The notes: generated by a model not told the origin, from the sequence alone. Shown: positions 1-7,605, counted from the first letter of the stretch. The stretch is 12,147 bases of DNA from Hydnum rufescens UP504 (GCA_014904985.1 MU129115.1:91132-103278); one strand, 5' to 3'. Numbers and translations are program-made.

Positions 1-9
1 TGAGAGAGA

Positions 10-1375
10 TAATTATGCGATTTAATAATTAGGTAAGCTTTACTTTGAGTCGCTGGCACTTTCAGCCCAGTTACCCACACAGGGAAGAGGGGGCTGGCTT
101 GAAGTTGAGGGGGGACCTGAGGGGGCACTAAGAGGGTGAGGAGGCTCTAGGAGTCAGTCAGTGGGGGGGGCTGTATTGGGAGACAACAGTCACTAAAAAA
201 AATCAAGAGTTGCAAAAAAGACAGCCAGAGGCTGCTCTTTTTGCACCAAGCAATCACATACATACCTTATCACCACACCCCCCGTCTCTACTGGGGTGGG
301 TGTGGCTTCTCCTGGGCTTCTCAGTAGGGGATGAGGGTCAGTTCAGTCACGTCGAATAAAAAAAAACTTCTGCTCTTGCCGGAAAATTGAATCTGCGACT
401 CAACACCACAATTGCCTGGTTCCAACAGCATATGATGTGTGGGTCAATACCACATAGCACAATGCAGTAAATACATAAATAAAACAGTATAGATATTATT
501 TAGTGTATGCTTAGGACGAAAACTAAAGAAAAAGAGGCTGGTTGATGTCCATGTCAGGTGATTTGAGAGAAAAATGGACATAGTGTGAGAAGGAAGATAT
601 ACAGTACATTGAAACTGAGTTATGAGACAGAGAAGATCAAGATGGATTGAATGGTGGTGGCCTCCACCACAATCTGTGCAGAATTGATGGCAGGAGGTTG
701 GTCAGGATGCCTAAAAACAGGAAATGTTAGGCAGCCCACATTGGAGGCACCAAACTAATCATCCTCAGAGATGAGGAGAGAGTAAATGAGATGAATCTAA
801 TGGTACAAAAAACAAAGGAAATTGGTGCAGAAATGGGAGATATGGGTGCCAGCTCATCAAAGAAAAAAATGCACATAAAAGATGAACCACTGCTCCAATT
901 TCATTATAACCAGGACCATTGGAAAGGGGGAATCAAGGCTTTCATCCCTTTCATTTAAGCCCGGGTCCAAAAAAAATTTGTCAAGGGTTCCCCCTACACT
1001 GTGATTTAGGGTACCCCAGCCAAAACAGCAGCTGGATTGATGCTTGCAGGGTCACCCACGCAATCACAACCAATCCAGCCCCTGCATGCTGGAGGTAGAG
1101 CACCTCAGGTATGACAGAGTTGCTGCAGGGGCAGCTCTGTCTCCTCGGAGGTGGTGTCCAGTGGACACAGACTCAACACCTGGCAATTGCCAGGTGTAAT
1201 TAATATGGTTCTGCAAATCAATAGCATGCAACAGGAGGATGCAAGGGAAGATGTATTATATAACTAATATATAGATATTATTTAGTGCATAAAACCACAA
1301 GAAAACAAAAGTCAAAAGTCAAATTGATCACAATACTGAAATGCACCATATGAAGAACTTGAAACACTATCTGGG
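10..1375. repeat. Left arm of the foldback, outer and middle parts
   Basis: This uninterrupted stretch pairs with 3120-3464 and 5023-6048. It contains no convincing coding sequence. The outermost 400 bp are G/C-homopolymer rich and differ from the right arm by many substitutions and small indels (about 90% identity by eye). Positions 545-1010 are about 96-97% identical and 1031-1375 about 98%. Because it has no insertions, this arm shows what the right arm looked like before insertions A and B landed and fixes their boundaries. Confidence 0.85.
1176..1197. repeat. 22-bp perfect palindrome centred on CAATTG
   Basis: Positions 1176-1197 read the same on both strands (ACACCTGGCAA / TTGCCAGGTGT). 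The matching site in the right arm (about 3301-3322) has lost perfect symmetry. A related CAATTGCC motif next to TGAGTC or GACTC also occurs in the outer arm near 398-417 and 5646-5668, so it is part of a repeated module. Confidence 0.8.
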
Positions 1376-2492
1376 ACTCTGCTATGCATGGGATCAAGGC
1401 CATTCTGTGACATGGTGCTTATGTATATGTCTAGTAACACATCAGGCCATGGGACACCAGTTGGACCTCCAGGGAGGCTCTAAATGCAGAAATTTCCTTA
1501 TAAGGGTATGTTTATTTCCTCCACTAAAGGCTCAAATCTGCACCTGAGGGGGAGATATTTGGAAGATGAGCCCTCCTACCATATGCCTATCCTGGTGAAA
1601 CATTTGTGGAAATTTTTTTATTTTTTTCCTTATTAGGATAAGTTTGTTTCCTTCACCACAGACTCAAATCTACATGTAGGAGGAAAATATTTGGGGGATG
1701 AGATCTCCTATTGTATGCCCACCCCACCAGAACATTTCCAAACACTTTGGAGTTCCTTCCTTATTAGGGTAAGTTTGTTTCCTTCACCAGGGGGTCAAAT
1801 CAGCAGCTGAGGGGGAGATATTTGGGATATAATATCTCCTCTGTTGTGCCTTCCAGACCCAAACATTTCTGGAAGTGTTCCTTTCCATTTGATTTTTGGG
1901 GAGATCAGCAGATACACTATAGTCCTGGTCCCAATTGGACCAGGACTATAGTGTATCTGCTGATCTCCCCAAAAATCAAATGGAAAGGAACACTTCCAGA
2001 AATGTTTGGGTCTGGAAGGCACAACAGAGGAGATATTATATCCCAAATATCTCCCCCTCAGCTGCTGATTTGACCCCCTGGTGAAGGAAACAAACTTACC
2101 CTAATAAGGAAGGAACTCCAAAGTGTTTGGAAATGTTCTGGTGGGGTGGGCATACAATAGGAGATCTCATCCCCCAAATATTTTCCTCCTACATGTAGAT
2201 TTGAGTCTGTGGTGAAGGAAACAAACTTATCCTAATAAGGAAAAAAATAAAAAAATTTCCACAAATGTTTCACCAGGATAGGCATATGGTAGGAGGGCTC
2301 ATCTTCCAAATATCTCCCCCTCAGGTGCAGATTTGAGCCTTTAGTGGAGGAAATAAACATACCCTTATAAGGAAATTTCTGCATTTAGAGCCTCCCTGGA
2401 GGTCCAACTGGTGTCCCATGGCCTGATGTGTTACTAGACATATACATAAGCACCATGTCACAGAATGGCCTTGATCCCATGCATAGCAGAGT
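1376..2492. repeat. Central near-perfect palindrome (556-bp arms, about 5-nt spacer)
   Basis: Positions i and 3868-i are complementary from 1376/2492 to 1931/1937. I found no mismatch on reading through, including the two T7/A7 runs near 1614-1627 and 2241-2255. The centre reads GGTCC-CAATT-GGACC, so there is almost no loop. Two 83-residue open frames on opposite strands (1795-2046 and 1822-2073) are mirror images of each other and are products of the symmetry, not genes. A transcript through here would fold into one long hairpin. Confidence 0.93.
1496..1889. repeat. Three tandem repeats of about 131 bp, mirrored in the other arm
   Basis: The motif CCTTATWAGGRTA, followed by GTTTNTTTCCTNCAC, the (A/G)(A/G)(G/C)TCAAATC block and GGNGATATTTGG/AATATTTGG, starts at 1496, 1628 and 1759, spacings of 132 and 131 bp. 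The units have diverged from one another by substitutions. The same three units appear in reverse order and orientation at about 1979-2372. The core of the palindrome is therefore a head-to-tail trimer facing its own mirror image. Confidence 0.75.
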
Positions 2493-3119
2493 CTGTCAGG
2501 GCCATGCTGCAATGAGAGCACCAAATAAATATAAACACAGATAACTCTGACTAAGTCCAGTGTAAGTCCGGCTAAGTCTGGGAGAATCCAGGCAAGAACG
2601 AGATAACAAGGATGGGACAGAGAGGCAGTCCAGCAGCCCGGAAGGGACTAGGTGGAAACAAGCACAGTGGTCCTTAAGCTCACAGAGTCAACTGGAAAGT
2701 ACTCAGACTGTAGTCCAGAGTAGAAGCGGAAATCCTGAGATTAACATTAAGGGAATAGGTACAGTGAGGCTAACCTGTAGTCCGGAGTAGAAGTGGAAAT
2801 CCTGAGAGACCAAAGCTGAGTCTCTGGATTTCGCCCCGGACTACTTATACATAGTTCCTATACTATGGGGGATTGATCGCTTAATGAGAGGTGGTTACAG
2901 GGGGGCAGGCACAAGAGGGGGAGCGGGCAGGGGACAGGAAAGTGGAGGGGACAGGGACAGGGCCAGGGGTAAGTGTGTGGGAACCGGAAGTAAAGGAAAC
3001 GAGGAAATGAAGGGGAAATGAAATGGAGACGGGGACAAATTGGAAACAGGCCGGAACCAAAACCAGAGACAAACCGGAAGCAAATCCAGAATTAACCGGA
3101 AACAGATGAATTCTGACAG
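2493..3119. mobile_element. Insertion A: 627-bp MITE-like DNA element
   Basis: The left arm shows an unbroken site GCAGAGTCCCAGA. In the right arm the site is split after AGT (2490-2492), and AGT is repeated at 3120-3122. The inserted DNA begins CTGTCAG and ends CTGACAG, a perfect 7-bp terminal inverted repeat with a 3-bp target duplication. A 6-bp CAGAGT duplication with shorter termini is an alternative reading. It encodes no transposase. Inside is a near-duplicate of about 30 bp (TGTAGTCC...GAAATCCTGAGA, near 2710 and 2776) and a purine-rich 3' half (about 2880-3110) that opens short minus-strand frames of low complexity. A 3-bp duplication fits PIF/Harbinger-like or CACTA-like elements, but the ends alone do not settle the superfamily. 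Confidence 0.8.
2707..2808. repeat. Direct repeat inside insertion A
   Basis: TGTAGTCC(A/G)GAGTAGAAG(C/T)GGAAATCCTGAGA occurs at about 2710-2741 and again at about 2776-2807, 66 bp apart, with two differences. This is an internal duplication in the MITE-like element. Confidence 0.75.
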
Positions 3120-3464
3120 AGTCCCAGATAGTGTTTCAAGTTCTTCATATGGTGCATTTCAGTATTGTGATCAATTTGACTTTTGACTTTTGTTTTCTTG
3201 TGGTTTTATGCACTAAATAATATCTATATATTAGTTATATAATACATCTTCCCTTGCTTCCTCCTGTTGCATGCTATTGATTTGCAGAACCATATTAATT
3301 ACACCCAGCAATTGCCAGTGTTGAGTCTGTGTCCACTGGACACCACCTCTGAGGAGACAGAGCTGCCCCTGCAGCAACTCTGTCATACCTGAGGTGCTCT
3401 ACCTCCAGCATGCAGGGGCTGGATTGGTTGTGATTGCATGGTGACCCTGCAAGCATCAATCCAG
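3120..3464. repeat. Right arm of the foldback, middle block between insertions A and B
   Basis: This block is the reverse complement of 1031-1378 with roughly seven differences in 345 bp (for example CACCATGC versus CACCCACGC, and TTGCTGGG versus TTGCCAGG). It ends at CCAG (3461-3464), where insertion B begins. Confidence 0.9.
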
Positions 3465-4101
3465 TATAGAAGAAGGATTGGGAGCTCCGATGACTGTCAA
3501 ATCAAACTCTGGTTCAGCCAGTGTGTAGATGGGAGACTGTATTTCTGTTTTTATTCAATGGGCTGGTTCGCTCTGATGGTTGATCACTCTCTAACAAGTT
3601 GTGTATGGTATTCAGTGATGGTAAGGTGATGGTATGGACTAGCTATAGTCAATGATGTATCGTGGGATGCTTGTGAAAGGCTTATACGTGTTGTATTGAA
3701 CTGTTTACTGCTATTTGTGTGTACCTATTTGTGTCCTCCTAGTCAAAATGCGGATTCCAAAGAGGGTTCTGGACTAGTTTAAGCTTGATTCAGTGTGTCA
3801 ATGTATTTCTTTCTTCTTCTGACTTGACTTTATTATTACTCACCTTTCCTTGGATGTCCAGCAACTCTAACCTTAGGTTCTGCAACTATCCTTGGCTCAG
3901 TATTTCGCATAGAGGGCTTCCAGTGACTTAGTCTTAACAACCTTATATATAACTTAGCTCCAGATGGCTTTAGATCAGTACTCTCTTAAGATGCAAGCAG
4001 ATTTGTAGACAGTAGTATATTCCAGTAGTGAGAAGATGATGGGGGGATACAGGAAAATCTACCAGCTTTTATACCTTTCTGAAGGTGGCTGTGTTTAAAG
4101 A

Positions 4102-4129
4102 ATATGACTCACTCCTAGGTGAGTCATAT
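4102..4129. promoter_or_regulatory. Inverted pair of TGA(C/G)TCA bZIP-type sites
   Basis: ATATGACTCAC (4102-4112) and GTGAGTCATAT (4119-4129) form a perfect 11-bp inverted repeat with a 6-nt spacer. Each arm contains TGACTCA or TGAGTCA, the consensus bound by Gcn4/Cpc1 and AP-1-type bZIP proteins in fungi. Binding in this organism is inferred from the motif only. Confidence 0.55.
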
Positions 4130-4315
4130 GTGAGAACAATAGGGTTGTCAAGGAGGGTGAGTCATTCATAAAGTGGTTGCAAGATAGGTGAGTCATTCAT
4201 GAACAGAACAAAAGGGTTGCTAAGGTGTTATCTTTCATAAAGTGGTTGCAAGGAGGGTGAGTCATTCATAAACAGAACAAAAGGGTAGTCAAGGGAGTGT
4301 TATCTTTCTTATCTG
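4105..4315. repeat. Diverged direct repeats carrying five TGA(C/G)TCA sites
   Basis: GTGAGTCATTCAT(A/G)AA recurs with GTGGTTGCAAG and ACAGAACAAAAGGG blocks between 4120 and 4315. Exact TGA(C/G)TCA heptamers lie at 4105-4111, 4120-4126, 4158-4164, 4189-4195 and 4258-4264. The block GTTATCTTTC occurs at about 4227 and 4309. The heptamers may be hitch-hiking in the repeat or may be the reason it was amplified. Confidence 0.7.
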
Positions 4316-4499
4316 TGAGGTTCTAGAAGTTATTTGTGGCAATGGGAGATGAAATCAAAGGATATTTCCGAGTTCTTGGAGATTAATTTGTTTGTAGTCC
4401 AGTGGTTAAGATGTTTTTGTTGCTGGTTGATAATGGGGACAAGTGCATGGGATGGGATTTGATGCAGAAACAACAGTTTACATCCATAATAGACGTTCT

Positions 4500-4980
4500 T
4501 GGTATCATTTGATGCGGATTTTTAACAGCTTTCTGGGCGCGGTGGTTTCGAGAAGATCCGGTGTAAACTGACAGAGAAATTTGTTTTTTACTGATGGGTG
4601 TTGATTCTGATAGTAATATTTTTCTGTAGAGTTCAGTTTTGATCTGTTCTTCGCATGCTCAGTACCGTTGGATGCGGATTTTTTATATCTTTCCAGGCGC
4701 GGTTGTTTCGAGAGGATTGGATGCGAACTGATGGAGAAATTCGTTTTTTACTGAAGATCCCGGATTTTGACAGTAATATTGGTCTGGAGAGTGCATTTCT
4801 GGTCCGTTCAACTTGTGTTTGGTACCATTCGAAAGGTATGAATCGTGGCTTTCCGAGAGTTATATGGGCGTACCTCTCCGATCAAAACTGACGGAGTTAT
4901 AGAACGAATTCGATTTCTGTGCATAGCCGTAATTGATTTCGTAATAGGTCACATGATCATTCCAATGGCTGGGATCAATG
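4500..4980. repeat. Three tandem repeats of 160 bp in insertion B
   Basis: GGTATCATTTGATGCGGAT, AGTACCGTTGGATGCGGAT and GGTACCATTCGAAAGGTAT anchor units whose equivalent positions are 4511, 4671 and 4831, an exact 160-bp spacing. Units one and two are clearly alike across their length (GGCGCGGTNGTTTCGAGA, GACAGTAATATT, ATCTGTTC/GTCCGTTC). The third is more diverged. They contain CG-bearing words unlike the AT-rich surroundings. Confidence 0.75.
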
Positions 4981-5022
4981 GATATTCACATTTTCTGATA
5001 CTGGATGTTTTTATCTTCCACA

Positions 5023-6048
5023 CCAGCTGCTGTTTTGGCTGGGGGTACCCTAAATCACAGTGTAGGGGGAACCCTTGACAAATTTTTTTGGACCCTGGGC
5101 TTAAATGAAAGGCATGAAAGGCATTGATTCCCCCTTTCCAATGGTCCTGGTTATAATGAAATTGGAGCAGTGGTTCATCTTTTATGTGCATTTTTTTCTT
5201 TGATGAGCTGGCACCCATATCTCCCCCATTTCTGCACCAATTTCCTTTGTTTTTGTACCATTAGATTCATCTCATTTAGCTCTCTCCTCATCTCTGAGGA
5301 TGATTAGTTTGGTGCCTCCAATGTGGAGCTGCCTAACACTTCCTGTTTTTAGCATCCTGACCAACCTCCTGCCATCAATTCTGCACAGATTGTGGTGGAG
5401 GCACCACCATTCAATCCATCTTGATCTTCTCTGTCCATAAACTCAGTTTCAATGTACTGTATATCTTCCTTCTCACATTATGTCCATTTTTCTCTCAAAT
5501 CACCTGACATGGACATCAACCAGCCTCTTTTTCTTTAGTTTTCATCCCTAAGCATACACTATATAATATCTATACTGTTTTATTTATGTATTTACTGCAT
5601 TGTGCTATGTGGTATTGACCCACACATCATATGCTGTTGGAACCAGGCAATTGCCAGTGTTGAGTCACAGATTCAATTTGCCAGCAACAGCCGGAAGTTT
5701 TTTTTTATCGACTTGACTCAACCCTCATCCCCTACTGAGAGCCCAGGAGAAGCCACCCCACCCCAGTAGAGACTGGGGTGTGGTGATAAGGTATGATATG
5801 ATTGCTTGGTGCAAAAAGAGCAGCCTCTGGCTGCTCTTTTTGGACAACTCTTGATTTTCTTAGTAACTGTTGTCTCCCCAATACAGCCCCCCCCACTGGA
5901 CTCCTAGCCACCTCCTCACCCTCTTAGTGCCCCCTCAGGTCCCCCCCTCAACTTCAAAGCCAGCCCCCCTTTCCTCCCTGTGGATAACTGGGCTGAAAGT
6001 GCCAGGCGACTAAAAGTAAGATTACCTAATTATTAAATTGTATAATTA
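5023..6048. repeat. Right arm of the foldback, outer block
   Basis: This is the reverse complement of about 10-1034, starting at CCAGCTGCTG and ending at ATAATTA near 6048. Identity with the left arm is about 96-97% to position 5515 and drops to about 90% in the last 400 bp. The reading frame at 4949-5218 on the minus strand is a palindrome-arm artefact with no recognisable domain. Confidence 0.88.
5813..5841. repeat. 13-bp hairpin in the outer right arm
   Basis: AAAAAGAGCAGCC (5813-5825) and GGCTGCTCTTTTT (5829-5841) are perfect complements around a 3-nt loop. In the left-arm counterpart (about 216-242) the hairpin is disturbed by substitutions. A second short hairpin, CCCCAGT/ACTGGGG, lies at 5761-5778. 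They may be structural ends of the mobile element; no specific function is seen. Confidence 0.7.
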
Positions 6049-6054
6049 GGTAAT
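6021..6054. repeat. 13-bp inverted repeat at the right end of the foldback
   Basis: ATTACCTAATTAT (6021-6033) and ATAATTAGGTAAT (6042-6054) pair perfectly with an 8-nt loop, straddling the point where arm homology stops. The left end carries a related, less symmetric AATTAT...AATAATTAGGTAA at 11-34. Confidence 0.75.
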
Positions 6055-6058
6055 AATT

Positions 6059-6185
6059 AAATTAGGTAAGAGCCAGATTAGGTAATAGCCAGATTAGGGA
6101 GTAGCCAGGTTAGGTAATAGCTAGATTAGTAATAGCCAAATTAGGCAATAGCCAAATTAGGTAATTGCTGGATTAGCTAATGCTT
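6059..6185. repeat. 16-bp tandem array (AGATTAGGTAATAGCC type)
   Basis: Eight consecutive units of 16 bp (one of 15) fill 6059-6185, each close to AGATTAGGTAATAGCC, with substitutions mainly at the ends of the units. The array abuts the foldback end, and the ATTAGGTAA core is also present inside both arm termini, so the element may have inserted into such an array or the array may have grown from the element's terminus. Confidence 0.85.
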
Positions 6186-6255
6186 ATATAATGAAGTATA
6201 TTATGTAATTGTGTGCCATATTAGGAATGATTACAAAGCAAATATCATGTCTGTA

Positions 6256-6507
6256 GTAGGTGATATGGATTCCATAGCAGGTGATATGGATTTCCTACCA
6301 GGTGATATGGAATTCCTAGCAGGTGATATGGAATCCATAGCAGGTGATATGGAATTCCTAGCAGGTGATATGGATTCCATAGCAGCTGATATGGCTCCCA
6401 TAGCAGGTGGTAGGGATTCCATAGTAGGTGATATCAATTCCATAGTAGGTGATATGCATTTCATAGCAGGTGATATGCATTTGATAGTAGGTGAACAGGA
6501 TTTGATA
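6256..6507. repeat. 21-bp minisatellite, twelve exact-length units
   Basis: Twelve units of exactly 21 bp (consensus GCAGGTGATATGGATTCCATA) run from 6256 to 6507, then decay over 6508-6586. Because 21 is a multiple of three, the array stays open on both strands. The plus strand (106 codons from 6211) gives a seven-residue repeat close to AGDMDSI, and the minus strand (128 codons, 6617-6231) gives a repeat close to SISPAME. Unit differences are mostly substitutions, with no indels, but both frames are equally clean and neither has a recognisable domain, splice site or homologue that I can name. I treat it as a minisatellite and not a gene, with a small chance that a repeat protein is encoded. 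Confidence 0.85.
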
Positions 6508-6521
6508 GTAGGTACTATTAA

Positions 6522-6586
6522 ACCACCATAGCAGGTGGTCCAGGATGTCATTCTGTAGCATCCAGGAATAGCAGGTGATAACCTGC
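6522..6586. repeat. Two small hairpins at the decaying end of the minisatellite
   Basis: ACCACC (6522-6527) pairs with GGTGGT (6534-6539). GCAGGT (6571-6576) pairs with ACCTGC (6581-6586) around GATA. Both are built from the CAGGTG word of the 21-bp unit meeting its complement. Confidence 0.6.
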
Positions 6587-6593
6587 TACCAAC

Positions 6594-6644
6594 ATACCCT
6601 TCAAGGGGGGGTTTCATACATTAAAATTGGCCCTTGAAGGGTAT
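6594..6644. repeat. 14-bp perfect inverted repeat, tiny MITE-like or hairpin
   Basis: ATACCCTTCAAGGG (6594-6607) and CCCTTGAAGGGTAT (6631-6644) are exact complements separated by 23 nt that contain an AT-rich stretch. No flanking duplication is evident, so it may be a simple hairpin or the remnant of a very short inverted-repeat element. Confidence 0.7.
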
Positions 6645-6663
6645 TTGTAGTCACCCTGTTATG

Positions 6664-7190
6664 AGAAAATGGTACTCCAGGGATTCTGGAGGAGCTAATG
6701 ATAATCAAGGAATGAGCTCCATCCATGAGATTTCATTGACATGGAGCTCCATTATCTGGAGATAAGCTCCTCAGTGTGCAATACTGGAGCTCCAGGGAAA
6801 GATTACCAGCTGAAGAGACAAAAATGCAGCTAAATTCCCAGACAATGGTACTCCAGGGATTCTGGAGGAGCTAATGATAATCAAGGAATGAGCTCCATCC
6901 ATTGGATTGCATTGACATGGAGCTCCATCATCTGGAAACAAGCTGTTCAGTGTGCAAGACAGAAGCTGCAGGAAAAGATTAGCAGCTGAAGAGGCAAAAG
7001 TGCAGCTGAATTTGCAGAAAATGGTACTTCTGGGTATCCTGGAGGAGCTAATAATAATGAAGGGATAAGCTCCATGGATGAGATTCTAAGGAGCTGCTGA
7101 AAGTAATTCTTGATGCAGCTGATGCATGCCACCAAGCAGCCTTTCCCTTGCATTGTGCAGCTGCTCCTTTGAGCTATGGATCCTCCTCCC
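6664..7190. repeat. Three tandem repeats of 176 bp
   Basis: AATGGTACTNC followed by GGAGGAGCTAATNATAAT starts at 6668, 6844 and 7020, an exact 176-bp spacing. The first two copies are very similar over most of their length; the third is diverged and fades out after about 7090. Words such as GAGCTCCAT and CAGCTGAAGAG recur inside. Frames in this stretch are short and match no known family. Confidence 0.8.
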
Positions 7191-7310
7191 AATGTTTGAG
7201 CTGAAAGGTAGCTGTACATGATCAATTCAGTAGCTCCATGATCTGGAATGGAGCTCTGCCACAGGGAACAGCAGCCACAGCATTGGGCTATGGAAGTATG
7301 GTTGCTGAAG

Positions 7311-7605
7311 TCAGGTTACAAACCCTGGAAACCTGAGTTTGAACCTGAACCTGACCTGTGGTCAGGTTCAGGTTTTGCCCTCATGGGTGATTTCAGGTTT
7401 TGGTCAAGTTCAGGTTTTGGGCCCCCATGTTTTCAGGTTCAGGTCAGGTTCAGGTTTAACCCAGGTTCAAACCTGAACCTGACCTGAACCTAACCTAAGA
7501 TAGGTTTTCTTCACATTAAGTTCAGGTTTTGCCAATTGAGGAGATTCAGGTTTTGGTTAAGTTCAGGTTTTGCCCAAATGGGGCAAAACCTGACCTGAAC
7601 ATGAC
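7311..7605. repeat. AGGTTCAGGTT block, both orientations, with strong hairpins
   Basis: The region is dominated by AGGTTCAGG/CAGGTTTTGCC words and their complements. The strongest structure is a 23-bp perfect inverted repeat (7435-7457 against 7469-7491, loop 11 nt). A second pair, CAGGTTTTGCCC (7564-7575) and GGGCAAAACCTG (7581-7592), has a 5-nt loop. The 79-residue frame at 7248-7487 and the frame on the other strand at 7511-7726 are low-complexity by-products. A second block of the same kind lies at 9748-9906, beyond the FAS2 fragments. Confidence 0.85.

Larger units (their letters stand above)
3465..5022. mobile_element. Insertion B: 1558-bp element with CCAG flanks, possible solo LTR or MITE
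   Basis: The left arm has an unbroken CAATCCAGCTGCTG site (as its complement). In the right arm the site is split, with CCAG at both 3461-3464 and 5023-5026, consistent with a 4-bp target duplication. The inserted DNA starts TATAGAAGAA and ends with the complement of TGTGGAAGAT, a weak inverted match (7 of 10). It has no enzyme gene; the few short frames (such as 4655-4891) run through tandem repeats. The inside is AT-rich with a TGA(C/G)TCA cluster (4105-4264) and three 160-bp repeats (about 4500-4980), a layout reminiscent of an LTR U3 region. A TG...CA boundary is only half present (TA...CA), so solo LTR is a guess. Confidence 0.7.
10..6048. mobile_element. Giant foldback (long inverted-repeat) element, right arm interrupted by two insertions
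   Basis: The left arm (10-1931) is repeated as its reverse complement in three blocks: 1937-2492, 3120-3464 and 5023-6048. Once insertions A and B are removed, the two arms are each about 1.9 kb, joined by a spacer of about 5 nt, giving an ancestral element of about 3.85 kb. Pairing can be followed from AATTAT at 11-16 (pairs with 6042-6047) to the centre at 1934. No transposase, reverse transcriptase or other enzyme is visible in either arm, so the element is non-autonomous or a remnant. The short frames inside it exist because the DNA is palindromic. The exact termini and target duplication are not resolved: the left end is only about 10 bp from the window edge, and the right end merges into an ATTAGGTAA array. 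It could be a foldback-type DNA transposon or an inverted duplication formed by a replication fold-back. The structure is certain, the class is not. Confidence 0.9.

Noticed and set aside
1341..1547. 68-codon plus frame and its 67-codon minus counterpart at 2321-2524
   Set aside because: The same sequence in both arms, with no domain; a repeat shadow and not two genes.
1496..1800. Mini-introns (GTAAGTTTG...CAG) in the 131-bp units
   Set aside because: Only about 25 bp between the putative splice sites, too short to splice, and the GT is not kept in all units.
1795..2073. Two 83-residue frames, one on each strand, with almost the same protein
   Set aside because: They are mirror images created by the central palindrome and contain no recognised domain.
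2881..3083. Minus-strand Pro/Ser-rich frames in insertion A
   Set aside because: They come from a purine-rich low-complexity stretch (G/A on the plus strand), and two overlapping frames are equally open.
4655..5078. Frames of 77-78 codons at the end of insertion B
   Set aside because: They run through the 160-bp tandem repeats, and one crosses the boundary with the foldback arm, so neither is a conserved gene.
6059..6185. Telomere or subtelomere repeat
   Set aside because: The unit is 16 bp with ATTAGGTAA; the fungal telomere TTAGGG appears only once by chance and never in tandem.
6256..6507. CRISPR array
   Set aside because: Repeats are contiguous 21-bp units with no unique spacers, and the window is eukaryotic.
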